A DNA stretch of 64,000 nt from an uncultured Bacteroidota bacterium (GTDB taxonomy: Bacteria; Bacteroidota; Bacteroidia; Flavobacteriales; Flavobacteriaceae). The translations under genes were made by a program, and so were the position numbers. Where the stretch lies: positions 40,001 through 104,000 of the forward strand of contig CACKBL010000006.1 of NCBI GenBank assembly GCA_902598305.1. Direction: 5' to 3'. This document shows, piece after piece, positions 18,303 to 27,509 of the stretch (position 1 is the stretch's first letter; each line of letters begins with the position of its first letter). Below the pieces are notes generated by a model. That model worked only from the letters and a program-made list of their open reading frames with translations. It made no database searches and was not told the DNA's origin.

Positions 18303-19649
18303 TTAAAATAATCTATTATTAAGTTTTAGAAATAAATTGGCCTTTTTTTCTTTAAATTGACCTTCATTCTTGTCCCAATTTAATTTTTCACCAGGAAACC
18401 TCCCTGCAATTACACCTAAAAGAATTGTTTCAGTTAATTTAGAGGAATATGAAAATGGAGCAGAACAAGTTTTTTTGTTTAAGCAAGCATCAATAAATTC
18501 ATGATAATGTAATAAGGACTCTTTTTCGTAATTCCTAGCAGGGTTTGTTTCCAAAAGGCCTTTTTTCACGAATTTAGAAGGATTAACCATTTCATAATTG
18601 TCATCAATTATTATTTTAGGAATTTCCATAAAATGTGGTAAAAGAAGCCTTCCTTTTTCTCCGACAAACATGGCCCCTTGCTGTGGTAATTTGTCCCCAT
18701 TTGGGAGCTTTAAATCCTTATGGTGAGAGGGGGCACTTTTTCCATCTTCCCATATCCACTTTAACTTTTCAGTTGTAAATTTTGTTCCTGGAAACACATA
18801 TGAGACTTTGTTCTTTTCCGGGAAACCAATTTCGTTTGGTTTTCTACATTTGTTTATAACACTTTCCGGTACATCAAGTGCTAATGAATTATAAGGGGTA
18901 TCAAAAATATGAACACCCATATCACCTAGAGTACCACACCCAAATCCAACCATTTTCCTCCAGTTGTATTGATGATATTGATTTTCTAAATAATTTTTGT
19001 AAGCGGAAGTTCCTAACCATAAATTCCAATCTAGATTTTCTGGTATGTTGTCTTCTTTTTCGGGCAGTTTTCCATCAAATCCCCAATTTTTAGGAGACCA
19101 TGCTCTAACGGTATGAATTTTTCCAACTATACCTTCTTGTATTAAAAGTTTAGCAAGTTTGTAGTCATAAAAAGAGTGAACTTGAATTCCCATTTGGGTA
19201 ACTAATTTCTTTTCAAGAGAAATTTTACTCATTTCTCTTGCTTCAAGTACATTATTTGTTAGGGGTTTTTGACAATAAATAGCTTTTCCTTTCTTCATAG
19301 CCATTATTGACGCTGGTCCATGTGTGTGATCTGGTGTTGAGATAACAACTGCATCTATTTCGTTATCCAAATTATTTAAAAGAACTCTATAGTCCCTAAA
19401 TCCTTTTGCTTTTGGAAATAATTTTAGTGCTTGATTTAAAAGTTTTGAATCTACATCGCAGAGGGCAGTAACCTCAACATTTTTGTGAGAAGAAATTGCC
19501 TTTAAATCATTTAAGCCCATTCCGCCAACTCCAATGTGTGCAGTCCTAATCTTTTTATTCATTCTAAAAAAATTTTTATTAAATGGTAAAAAACTTGAAA
19601 CTCCAAATGCCGAAGACTTTCTTAAAAAATCTCTTCTAGATTGATTCAT
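18303..19649 (-). CDS. Tat-exported Gfo/Idh/MocA-family oxidoreductase
   Basis: A 448-residue NAD(P)-dependent dehydrogenase of the glucose-fructose oxidoreductase family. It starts NQSRRDFLRKSSAFGVSSFL, a twin-arginine signal, so the folded enzyme with cofactor is probably periplasmic. IGVGGMGLNDL near residue 36 binds the nucleotide; TPDHTHGP and YCQKPLTNN are the family's central motifs, the latter with the conserved Lys-Pro. The DUF1080 gene lies three bases upstream. Together they suggest oxidation and cleavage of a sugar or glycoside by the 3-keto route (inference). Confidence 0.9.
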   Translation of the reverse strand: MNQSRRDFLRKSSAFGVSSFLPFNKNFFRMNKKIRTAHIGVGGMGLNDLKAISSHKNVEVTALCDVDSKLLNQALKLFPKAKGFRDYRVLLNNLDNEIDAVVISTPDHTHGPASIMAMKKGKAIYCQKPLTNNVLEAREMSKISLEKKLVTQMGIQVHSFYDYKLAKLLIQEGIVGKIHTVRAWSPKNWGFDGKLPEKEDNIPENLDWNLWLGTSAYKNYLENQYHQYNWRKMVGFGCGTLGDMGVHIFDTPYNSLALDVPESVINKCRKPNEIGFPEKNKVSYVFPGTKFTTEKLKWIWEDGKSAPSHHKDLKLPNGDKLPQQGAMFVGEKGRLLLPHFMEIPKIIIDDNYEMVNPSKFVKKGLLETNPARNYEKESLLHYHEFIDACLNKKTCSAPFSYSSKLTETILLGVIAGRFPGEKLNWDKNEGQFKEKKANLFLKLNNRLF

Positions 19650-19652
19650 AAT

Positions 19653-20360
19653 TTATAATTTTCTGATTTTCATATTTCTAAATGAAATTGAACTATTGTG
19701 GTCCTGTAAACCTATGTACCCCTTTTTATATTTTCCATAAGACTTTGAATTTTTCCATTTACCACTATTTTTTCTTTTATACCAATCCTCCGACCATGGA
19801 ACAAAAGTTAAAATTTTTTGTTCATTCAACCAATATTCAACTTTTTTTTTGGTGAAAATTATTTTTGTACAGTTCCATTCTCCACTAGGGTAAAGTTTTT
19901 TAATTTTTGTATTTGGAGAATACATTGCGTAATCTGCCCCAGCTTTTTGCCAAGGTCTTAATTTAGCTTTGTTTAACTCTTCCCAGCCTTCATCGTCCAA
20001 AAGTTGATATTCCGGAGCAACCTCAGATGTTTCTTCAAAACCTTCTTTAATGTGGTAGAAAATACCACTGTTTCCCCCTTTAGGGAGCTTCCATTCTATA
20101 TGCAACTCAAAGTTTTCAAATTCTTCTTTAGAAAAAATAATGTCTGAACCTTTTGTATATTCTCTTTCAAGTTTAAATTCAGTGTCAAATGTTAATGAAT
20201 TATTTGTTATTATCCATTTTTTTGGCAGACTATCACCATTGTAGGCCTTCCAATTTGAAGAATTTTCATCACTAAAAGGATATATCCATTCTTTATTCTC
20301 GGATTTTTTTTCACAGCTAAAAAGTGTTGTTAAAAAAAAGATCAATAGTATTTTTTTCAT
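19653..20360 (-). CDS. DUF1080 (3-keto-disaccharide hydrolase-like) lipoprotein
   Basis: A 235-residue envelope protein. MKKILLIFFLTTLFSCEKK is a lipoprotein signal with Cys16. The rest is the jelly-roll DUF1080 fold, with FELHIEWKLPKGGNSGIFYH, EYQLLDDEGW and GYIGLQDHNSSISFRNMKI as hallmark stretches. Some members hydrolyse 3-keto-glycosides. It is first in an operon with the Gfo/Idh/MocA oxidoreductase, which could supply or use keto-sugars. A promoter box lies 15-22 bases upstream of its ATG. Confidence 0.88.
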   Translation of the reverse strand: MKKILLIFFLTTLFSCEKKSENKEWIYPFSDENSSNWKAYNGDSLPKKWIITNNSLTFDTEFKLEREYTKGSDIIFSKEEFENFELHIEWKLPKGGNSGIFYHIKEGFEETSEVAPEYQLLDDEGWEELNKAKLRPWQKAGADYAMYSPNTKIKKLYPSGEWNCTKIIFTKKKVEYWLNEQKILTFVPWSEDWYKRKNSGKWKNSKSYGKYKKGYIGLQDHNSSISFRNMKIRKL

Positions 20361-20374
20361 AAATTCAAATTATT

Positions 20375-20382
20375 CAAATCTA
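20375..20382 (-). promoter_or_regulatory. Promoter box for the DUF1080 operon
   Basis: On the minus strand this reads TAGATTTG, a match to TAnnTTTG, ending 14 bases before the DUF1080 ATG. A TTTG at 20408-20405, inside the first codons of the divergent S9 peptidase gene, sits 22 bases upstream and may be the -33 element. Confidence 0.55.
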
Positions 20383-20400
20383 AACTTTTTTATTATTAAG

Positions 20401-22419
20401 ATGACAAAAAAAATATATTTAAATTTAATTATAACATCGATTTTTTCGATATCTATTTATGCTCAAAAATCAAACCTAGAACCTTTAGACATATTTAAAT
20501 TACAATATGTTTCAAATCCTCAGATTTCACCTGACGGGAATAGTATTTTGTACGAAAGAAATTTTAAAGATATAATGACTGATTCGAATCATTCAAATAT
20601 TTGGATTGTAAATTATGACGGTAGTAACAGCAGACCAATTACAACAGGTAATAGCAAATGCAGCCAACCTACATGGTCAAATGATGGAAAAAAGTTTCTT
20701 TTTAAATCTAAAATTGATAAGGCAACAGAGTTGTATTTGTATGACCTGAAAAAAAAATCACTTCAAATTTTGACTACTGTACAATCTGATATTTCAAATT
20801 TAAGGTGGTCTGATGATGATAAAAGAATTATTTTTTTATCATTTGTTGAAGAAAGAGAAGAAAAATTAATTGAATTACCAGAAAAACCAGAGGGCGCAAA
20901 GTGGAGCGAGCCACCAATAGAAATAACAGATTTAGAATTTAGATCCGACGGTGGAGGATACTTAAAAAAAGGCAACAGGCAAATTTTTTTAATTTCAGCT
21001 GATGGAGGTCCACCGATTAAGATTAGCAGTTTTAGGGGTAAAATTTATTCCTGTGAATGGTTTAACAAAAAAGAATTAATAATTTCAGCAAATTTGAAAA
21101 CAAATATAGATTTCGAGCCAAGAAACTCGGATATTCATATATATAATTTTAGTTCTAAACGCTTAAGAAAGTTAACATCTAGATTTGGACCGGATTTTTC
21201 CCCCAAGGTTTCACACGATGGAGAAAAAATAGCTTTTTTAGGCTTTGATGACAAATTTCTAGGTTATCAGCAAAACGAACTGTATGTTATGGATAGAGAT
21301 GGCAAGAATGTCAAAAATATTTCTAAAGAATTTGACAGAAATGTAACAAGTATTTTTTGGTCTGGTGATTCGAAGAAGATTTTTTTCAAATACGATGATT
21401 ATGGAATTACAAAGTTGGGTTATTTTAATTTATCTGGAAAATTTAAGTTTTTAGTTAGTGAAGTAGGTGGATTATCTCAAGGGAGGCCTTACAGCGGAGG
21501 AAGTTTTTCGATATCGAGAAATGAAAGATATGCTCTCACTTTTGGAAATGTTTATAATCCATCTGACCTCGGAGTTGGTAACAATGGTTCAATGCGAAGG
21601 CTGACAAATCTAAATGAAAATTTATTTCAATTAAAAAAATTAGGTAAAGTAAACGAAATAAAATATAAATCTTCTTATGATAACCTTGATATACAAGGGT
21701 GGATAGTGACCCCTCCAAATTTTGATCCTATGAAAAAATATCCATTGATACTAGAAATACATGGTGGCCCATTTTCAAACTATGGTTTTCGGTTTTCAAC
21801 TGAGATTCAGCTTTATGCTAGCAAAGGTTATGTTGTTCTTTACTTAAATCCAAGGGGTAGTACGAGTTATGGTAAAAAATTTGCTAATGAAATCCATCAT
21901 AACTATCCAAATCATGACTATGATGATCTAATTTCAGGAGTTGATTATATTATAGATAAAGGTTTTATTGATGAGAAAAACCTCTTTGTTACTGGTGGTA
22001 GTGGTGGAGGGGTATTGTCTTCTTGGATCATCGGGAAAACTGATATCTTTAGTGCTGCGGTAGTTGCAAAACCTGTAATTAATTGGTATAGTTTTGTTTT
22101 GTATGCAGATAATACTTCTATATATTACAAATATTGGTTTAAAAATTTCCCTTGGGAAGACACAGAGAACTATATGAAAAGGTCTCCTATTTCTTATGTG
22201 GGTAATGTTAAAACCCCAACAATGTTACTTACAGGAGAGAAAGATTACAGAACTCCAATTTCTGAGAGTGAACAGTTTTATACTGCCTTGAAATTAAACA
22301 GAATAGAAACAATGTTAGTTAGAATACCTAATTCAAGTCATAGTATTGCTTCTAAGCCAAGTAACCTCATAGCTAAGGTAAATTCTGTTTTGTATTGGTT
22401 TGGTAAGTTTAGAAAATAA
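20401..22419 (+). CDS. S9-family (prolyl oligopeptidase-like) serine peptidase
   Basis: A 672-residue exported peptidase. A signal peptide (MTKKIYLNLIITSIFSISIYA) is followed by a beta-propeller made of PD40-like repeats (SPDGNSILYER, WSNDGKKFLFKS, SHDGEKIAFLG). The C-terminal alpha/beta hydrolase domain has HGGPFSNYG, the nucleophile elbow GGSGGG with Ser534, Asp615 in GEKDYRTP and His647 in SSHSI. It should cleave short peptides in the periplasm. It is divergent from the DUF1080 operon and convergent with the coiled-coil gene. The elbow is GGSGGG rather than the more common GGSYGG. Confidence 0.92.
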   Translation: MTKKIYLNLIITSIFSISIYAQKSNLEPLDIFKLQYVSNPQISPDGNSILYERNFKDIMTDSNHSNIWIVNYDGSNSRPITTGNSKCSQPTWSNDGKKFLFKSKIDKATELYLYDLKKKSLQILTTVQSDISNLRWSDDDKRIIFLSFVEEREEKLIELPEKPEGAKWSEPPIEITDLEFRSDGGGYLKKGNRQIFLISADGGPPIKISSFRGKIYSCEWFNKKELIISANLKTNIDFEPRNSDIHIYNFSSKRLRKLTSRFGPDFSPKVSHDGEKIAFLGFDDKFLGYQQNELYVMDRDGKNVKNISKEFDRNVTSIFWSGDSKKIFFKYDDYGITKLGYFNLSGKFKFLVSEVGGLSQGRPYSGGSFSISRNERYALTFGNVYNPSDLGVGNNGSMRRLTNLNENLFQLKKLGKVNEIKYKSSYDNLDIQGWIVTPPNFDPMKKYPLILEIHGGPFSNYGFRFSTEIQLYASKGYVVLYLNPRGSTSYGKKFANEIHHNYPNHDYDDLISGVDYIIDKGFIDEKNLFVTGGSGGGVLSSWIIGKTDIFSAAVVAKPVINWYSFVLYADNTSIYYKYWFKNFPWEDTENYMKRSPISYVGNVKTPTMLLTGEKDYRTPISESEQFYTALKLNRIETMLVRIPNSSHSIASKPSNLIAKVNSVLYWFGKFRK

Positions 22420-22429
22420 TTTGTAAAAA

Positions 22430-23209
22430 CTATAAGGAATTTATTAGTTTATTTATTTTATCCCTTTCTTCATTAGCAAGTTCTGCATCAACAAGAATTC
22501 TACCACTGTATTCATCTGTTATGATTCTCTGTCTTGATGCAATTTCCATTTGAATTTGAGGGGGAATAGTAAAATATGATCCTGCCGAAGCACCCCGTTC
22601 AAGTGCAACGACGGCCATTCCATTTTTCACATTTCCTCGGATTCTTTTATATGCTTTGACTAGACGCTCCTCTATTTTTTCTTCAAACTTTTTTGATTGT
22701 TCAATTAATATATTTTCTTCTTTCTCAGTTTCTTTCATTATTTCTTTTAATTCACCTTTTTTAACGTCTAAGTGTTTTTGTTTTTCTTGTATATACTCTT
22801 GGAGAGTTTTGATGCTTTCATTTTTAAGTTCAGTCTTTGCTAGTAAATCCTTTATTTTCTTTTCACATAGTTCAATTTCCAATTTTTGAAATTCTTCTTC
22901 TTTTACAATAGAATTATATTCTCTGTTATTTCTAACGTTATTCAATTTTTCAGAATATTTGTCTATTAAAACTTTTGCTTCCTCAATACTATTTTTGAAG
23001 TCTTTTATGTTATTTTCAAATTCGTCAATTTCACTTGTGATTTTATCAACTTTAACGTTTGATCCCTCAATTTCATTTTCTAAATCTTCAACTTCCAAAG
23101 GAAGCTCACCCCGAATATTTCTGATTTCGTCGATTCTAGAGTCAATTAATTGTAAGTCAAAAAGAGCCCTAAGTTTTTCCTCTATTGTTATCTCAACCTT
23201 TTTAGCCAT
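22430..23209 (-). CDS. Coiled-coil protein with a degenerate C4 zinc ribbon
   Basis: A 259-residue protein of the CT398/C4-type zinc-ribbon family. The N-terminal LRALFDLQLIDSRIDEIRN and a long heptad-rich coiled coil (about residues 30-190) are typical. The conserved C-terminal ribbon is recognisable (GASAGSYFTIPPQ, TDEYSGRILVD), but all four expected Cys are Ala, Ser or Asp, so it cannot bind zinc in the usual way. I recall similar Cys-less forms in other flavobacteria. It lies three bases downstream of the Nif3-like gene, with which it is normally paired. The molecular role is unknown. Confidence 0.82.
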   Translation of the reverse strand: MAKKVEITIEEKLRALFDLQLIDSRIDEIRNIRGELPLEVEDLENEIEGSNVKVDKITSEIDEFENNIKDFKNSIEEAKVLIDKYSEKLNNVRNNREYNSIVKEEEFQKLEIELCEKKIKDLLAKTELKNESIKTLQEYIQEKQKHLDVKKGELKEIMKETEKEENILIEQSKKFEEKIEERLVKAYKRIRGNVKNGMAVVALERGASAGSYFTIPPQIQMEIASRQRIITDEYSGRILVDAELANEERDKINKLINSL

Positions 23210-23212
23210 AAT

Positions 23213-24307
23213 TTAAAAATATTTTACAGGATTATTATCAATTTTTGAAGCAACGAATGCAAAATTAGGAATTTTTTCCATAAGTATCTCCTGTAATTTA
23301 TTTTTTATAAAAAATTCTGTTTCGAAGTGCCCAACATCGGCTAAAAGAATTTTATCATCACTCTTAAAAAAATCATGATATTTCAAATCACCAGTGACAA
23401 ATACATCCGCATTGTTATCGATTGCGTTGTCTATTGCGAAAGCCCCGGAACCTGCTAAAACGGAAACAATTTTAATTTTATTTTTCATAAACTTAGAATG
23501 CCTTATGATATTGACAGGTAATTTATTTTTGAGAAGCTCGAGAAATTCTTTTTCAGTCATACTCCTAGGCAAGACACCTATACTGCCCAAACCTAAGTCA
23601 GGATTCTTATTCTCTATTTTGGTTATTTCATATGCCACACTCTCATATGGGTGAGTTTCAATTAAATTCTCTATTACTTTTTTCTTTATATGGCTCGGAA
23701 AAACCAAGCTAATTAAAATTTCAGAAGTTTTTGTTAATTCTTCTTTGTTACCAAATTTTGGATTACTTTCTTTATTTCCCAAATATCTTCCTTTACCCTC
23801 AGAGGAAAAACTACACTTTGAATAATTTTCTATCTCTCCTGCTCCAGCTTCATATAATGAATTTAAAACTAAATCTAGGTATTCATTAGGAACATAGGTC
23901 GTTAATTTCATTAAGCTGTTTTTTTTTGGAATTAATTTTTTTTGATTTTTGAGATTTAAAATGTTTCCGAGATAAAAACTTAAACCATTTTTAAAATTAT
24001 CAAAAGAAGTATGGATAGAATATAGAGAAAGTTCATTCTCAATCATTTTGGTAACTATTCTCCCTATTCTGTTTTTATAATTTATTTTTTTAAGACTGTT
24101 AAATATCAAAGGATGGTAGGATATTATCAATTCACATTTGTTATTTAATGCTTCATCAATTATTTCATCTGTAACATCGTGACAAACAAGAGCCTTATTA
24201 CACACAGCATCAGATTTTCCGAGCAACAAACCAACATTATCAAACTCTTCTGCTGTTTTTGTAGGGAATATTTTTTCAATTTCGTTAATAATTTTTTCTA
24301 TTTTCAT
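23213..24307 (-). CDS. Nif3-like dinuclear metal centre protein
   Basis: A 364-residue member of the Nif3/YqfO family, which forms hexamers with a two-metal site; one proposed role is GTP cyclohydrolase I type 2. VCHDVTDEIIDEA near the N-terminus and ISYHPLIFNSLKKI give the metal His region; the C-terminal GDLKYHDF and LADVGHFETE complete it. The length shows the inserted PII-like domain (about residues 130-225) of the long form. It overlaps nothing and is followed after three bases by the coiled-coil gene, an arrangement typical of flavobacteria. Confidence 0.9.
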   Translation of the reverse strand: MKIEKIINEIEKIFPTKTAEEFDNVGLLLGKSDAVCNKALVCHDVTDEIIDEALNNKCELIISYHPLIFNSLKKINYKNRIGRIVTKMIENELSLYSIHTSFDNFKNGLSFYLGNILNLKNQKKLIPKKNSLMKLTTYVPNEYLDLVLNSLYEAGAGEIENYSKCSFSSEGKGRYLGNKESNPKFGNKEELTKTSEILISLVFPSHIKKKVIENLIETHPYESVAYEITKIENKNPDLGLGSIGVLPRSMTEKEFLELLKNKLPVNIIRHSKFMKNKIKIVSVLAGSGAFAIDNAIDNNADVFVTGDLKYHDFFKSDDKILLADVGHFETEFFIKNKLQEILMEKIPNFAFVASKIDNNPVKYF

Positions 24308-24373
24308 TAGGACAATTATTTTTTAAAAGTATCCAATTTTTTTTAAGTTTATATTTATGATGTTTAAAATAAT

Positions 24374-25408
24374 ATGTCTCTATTAAGAAAAATAATTCTT
24401 TACCCATTCGCTACACTTCTTAATTTTCTAACATCTATCAGAAACTTTTTTTTCGATGTAGGAATATTTAAAGAGCAAACATTTGAATATTTTTCCATTG
24501 GTGTTGGGAATATTTCGCAAGGTGGTACTGGTAAATCTGTCTTGGTTAGTTACTTGGCCGAAATTTTAAAAGACAATTTCATGATAAATATTTTGAGCAG
24601 AGGCTATGGAAGAAAGTCAGATGGCTTTCAAATAGCAAATAAAATTTCGACTCCTAATCAGTTAGGAGATGAACCTTTTATGTTCTATAAACAAAATCAA
24701 GAAATTAGAGTAGCAGTATGTAATAGTAGAAAGGAAGGTATGTTAAGGTTAATAGATTCAATTAACAAAAATTTAAAAAATATTTTTATTTTGGATGATG
24801 TTTATCAGCACAGATGGGTTAAACCAAGTTTTATGATTCTTTTGACTGAGTACTCTAAACCATATTTTAGAGATTATTTGTTTCCTTCTGGGAACTTAAG
24901 AGAATCAAGAAAGTCTGCTCGAAGAGCAGATATAATAATTGTTACAAAATGCCCGAACAATTTATCTATTGAGGAAAGAGAAAAATTTATTTCTGAACTA
25001 AATATTGATTTAAAACAAAAAGTTTTTTTTAGTAAGATAAAGTATAATGAGTACATCTTTGGAAAAAGAAAAAATCTGCCTATAGATATTTTAAAAAGAG
25101 TTCCTTTCATCTTAGTGACAGGAATTGCAGACAACACATTGTTGGTTGATGAACTTAGGATGAAAGGGTTAACTTTTAAGACAATTAATTATAAAGATCA
25201 TTATGCGTACACAAAAAAAGATATAAACAAAATTTCTACTCTCAGTGATGGAAATTTAATTCTCACAACCGAGAAAGATTATTTTAAGCTACAAGAACAC
25301 ATGAATTCGGATTTATTATTTTATGTAAAAATAAATATTCATTTTAATGAAGAAGACTCCAAAATATTGAAAACTTTAATTTTAAAAAAGGAGAAATATT
25401 TTACTTGA
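24374..25408 (+). CDS. lpxK: Tetraacyldisaccharide 4'-kinase
   Basis: A 344-residue inner-membrane kinase that phosphorylates the lipid A precursor at the 4' position. The N-terminus is hydrophobic (LRKIILYPFATLLNFLTSI), as in LpxK. The P-loop GNISQGGTGKS lies at residues about 45-55, SRGYGRK is the next conserved block, and ILDDVYQHRW is the usual LDDGFQH-type motif with Tyr-Gln-His. The C-terminal LTTEKDYFKL is also typical. It converges on lipA with an eight-base overlap of the coding ends. Confidence 0.95.
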   Translation: MSLLRKIILYPFATLLNFLTSIRNFFFDVGIFKEQTFEYFSIGVGNISQGGTGKSVLVSYLAEILKDNFMINILSRGYGRKSDGFQIANKISTPNQLGDEPFMFYKQNQEIRVAVCNSRKEGMLRLIDSINKNLKNIFILDDVYQHRWVKPSFMILLTEYSKPYFRDYLFPSGNLRESRKSARRADIIIVTKCPNNLSIEEREKFISELNIDLKQKVFFSKIKYNEYIFGKRKNLPIDILKRVPFILVTGIADNTLLVDELRMKGLTFKTINYKDHYAYTKKDINKISTLSDGNLILTTEKDYFKLQEHMNSDLLFYVKINIHFNEEDSKILKTLILKKEKYFT

Positions 25409-26270
25409 TGTGTTTGTGAGCTTTATATGAGGATCTAACTAGCGGTCCACTTTCAACATGAATAAACCCTATATCCTTAGCAATTTGGGCATATTTGTCA
25501 AATTGTTCTGGTGTTATGAATTCTTTTACCTGAAGTAATTTTTTTGAAGGTTGAAGATATTGTCCAATCGTAACTATATCAACATTAGCATCTCTAAGGT
25601 CGTGTAAAGTGTCAAGGACTTCACTTTCGGTTTCACCAAGACCTAACATAATTCCAGATTTTGTTCTATTAACCCCTTGTTGTTTGAGATATTTTAAAAC
25701 ATATAAACTTCTATCATATTTAGCTTGTACCCTTACTTCACGGGTCAGTCTTCTAACGGTTTCAAGGTTATGAGAAATGACCTCAGGCATAACTTTAATA
25801 ATTTTATCAAGATCTTTGTTTTCTCCTTTAAAATCTGGAATCAAAGTTTCGAGCGTTGTAGCTGGATTAAGTTTTCTTATTGATTTTACAGTTTCAACCC
25901 ACAATGATGCGCCTCCGTCTTTTAGGTCATCTCTGTCAACCGACGTGATTACAGCATGTTTAACCTTCATAATTTGGATAGATTTAGCAACTTTCAATGG
26001 CTCACTCCAATCGACAATCCCCGGCCTACCTGTCTTAACCCCACAAAATTGACAAGACCGAGTACAAATATTCCCTAAAATCATAAATGTTGCAGTACCT
26101 TCACCCCAACATTCGCCCATGTTTGGGCAACTCCCAGATGTGCAAATTGTATTTAAATTATTCTTTTCAACAAGACTCCTAAGCTCAGTATATTTCTTTC
26201 CAATTGGAAGTTTTACTTTAATCCACTTAGGCTTTTTTGCAGGAGTATCAGTTTTGATGTCTATCTTCAT
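25401..26270 (-). CDS. lipA: Lipoyl synthase
   Basis: A 289-residue radical-SAM enzyme that inserts two sulfurs into octanoyl-protein to form lipoyl groups for 2-oxoacid dehydrogenases. Cys43, Cys48 and Cys54 (CTSGSCPNMGEC) hold the auxiliary cluster, Cys69, Cys73 and Cys76 (CTRSCQFC) the radical-SAM cluster, and RSSYKA near the end supplies the Ser ligand. It is the natural partner of the pyruvate dehydrogenase gene seen at 42.4 kb. A promoter box sits ten bases before its ATG. Its 3' end overlaps that of lpxK by eight bases. Confidence 0.97.
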   Translation of the reverse strand: MKIDIKTDTPAKKPKWIKVKLPIGKKYTELRSLVEKNNLNTICTSGSCPNMGECWGEGTATFMILGNICTRSCQFCGVKTGRPGIVDWSEPLKVAKSIQIMKVKHAVITSVDRDDLKDGGASLWVETVKSIRKLNPATTLETLIPDFKGENKDLDKIIKVMPEVISHNLETVRRLTREVRVQAKYDRSLYVLKYLKQQGVNRTKSGIMLGLGETESEVLDTLHDLRDANVDIVTIGQYLQPSKKLLQVKEFITPEQFDKYAQIAKDIGFIHVESGPLVRSSYKAHKHIK

Positions 26271-26279
26271 AATCGATTA

Positions 26280-26287
26280 CAAATATA
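26280..26287 (-). promoter_or_regulatory. Promoter box for lipA
   Basis: On the minus strand it reads TATATTTG (TAnnTTTG) and ends nine bases before the lipA ATG, leaving a very short 5' leader. It lies in the 24-base gap between the Nramp-like gene and lipA, so lipA has its own promoter. Confidence 0.6.
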
Positions 26288-26294
26288 TATAACT

Positions 26295-27509
26295 TTAGAT
26301 TATTATTTTTACAAAAACTATTGCAAAAAGAGTCAGAAAAACCAATCCAGCATAGCTGAAATTTATTAAAATCTTGGATGGTTTATATTTTATTGGCATC
26401 AAATTACTCGTGACCAATTTTAAATTTAAATATGCATAAAAAGGTGCTGTAACAAATGAAAGTACTGTTGCAATTTGAACTAATGTTCCCATTTCATCTA
26501 GTAGTAATGAAAAAATACAAATCGTACCTATACTCAAAACTATTAACCAAAATTTATAGTTTAATAAATTAGTGTTAGGAAATAACAACTGACTGGATTT
26601 GTACATGGACCTTGGAGACGCATCTAAGGTAGTTAGTGTAGTACTGAACATTGTTGTAAATGCAGCAATTACAATTATAGGATAAACTGATTCTCCCAAG
26701 GTTGACGTGTATAGTTCGATAAATTGGCCAGCAAAAATACTTCCAACATCAGAAAATCCAATTCCACTTCCAAACATAACTAGTGCCCCTAGACTTAAAA
26801 AACAAATTCCAAGAATAAAAGTTCCAAAATAACCAATATTAAAATCAAAAATCCCTTCATCAAAGGAAATTGAATTTGTTTTTTTTTTCTCAAGTATCCA
26901 TAGAGATTGCCAGACTGAAATATCAAGAGGTGCTGGCATCCACCCAATTAATGCAGCAAGAAAGATAATAGATGTTTCGTAAGGAAAAACCTGAGAAAAA
27001 TTGAATGAAATACTGTTTTTTGCTAATGCAACTATAAGTGCAAAAAGAGTACTTATTGTTAGAGCTAAGATTATAATTTTAATTAAACTGTCAAGAAATT
27101 TATAGTTTCCAACTAATAGCAATAAAAAACACAATAAAATAATTATTGTACTAAGCATGACAAGATTTTGTGAACCACCTAATATTGTAGTTGCAAGTGA
27201 AGCTGTTACTATAGTAACAGCGGTTTGGATAGTAAAAATTGTTCCAATACTAATGATGAAAAATAATAAAAGATATATTTTTCCAAGTTTATAATACCCA
27301 TCCAACAAGCTCATTTTTGTTGCTAACGCAAACCTTGAGCCAAATTGGAAAAAAGGATATTTTAAAATTATAGAAATCACCAGTGCCCAAAGTAATCCAA
27401 ACCCGAAATCTGCCCCTGCTCTTGTTGATTGTACTAAGTGTGAAACTCCAATTGCAGCACCGGCAAATAATAGTCCAGGACCAAGCTTTTTAAGATTTGG
27501 AATTTTCAT
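26295..27509 (-). CDS. Nramp-related divalent metal transporter (unusual binding site)
   Basis: A 404-residue membrane protein with about eleven hydrophobic segments. It aligns without gaps to the first helix of Nramp proteins (LGPGLLFAGAAIGVSHLVQS; RAGADFGFGLLW). However, the metal-binding DPGN motif is GVSH here, and the helix-6 MPHN motif reads MPAP (GWMPAPLDISVWQS). The fold is therefore Nramp-like, but the usual Mn/Fe ligands are missing, so the substrate is open (Mg2+, another ion, or none). It overlaps the end of the sigma factor gene by 20 bases, so the two are probably co-expressed. Confidence 0.75.
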   Translation of the reverse strand: MKIPNLKKLGPGLLFAGAAIGVSHLVQSTRAGADFGFGLLWALVISIILKYPFFQFGSRFALATKMSLLDGYYKLGKIYLLLFFIISIGTIFTIQTAVTIVTASLATTILGGSQNLVMLSTIIILLCFLLLLVGNYKFLDSLIKIIILALTISTLFALIVALAKNSISFNFSQVFPYETSIIFLAALIGWMPAPLDISVWQSLWILEKKKTNSISFDEGIFDFNIGYFGTFILGICFLSLGALVMFGSGIGFSDVGSIFAGQFIELYTSTLGESVYPIIVIAAFTTMFSTTLTTLDASPRSMYKSSQLLFPNTNLLNYKFWLIVLSIGTICIFSLLLDEMGTLVQIATVLSFVTAPFYAYLNLKLVTSNLMPIKYKPSKILINFSYAGLVFLTLFAIVFVKIII

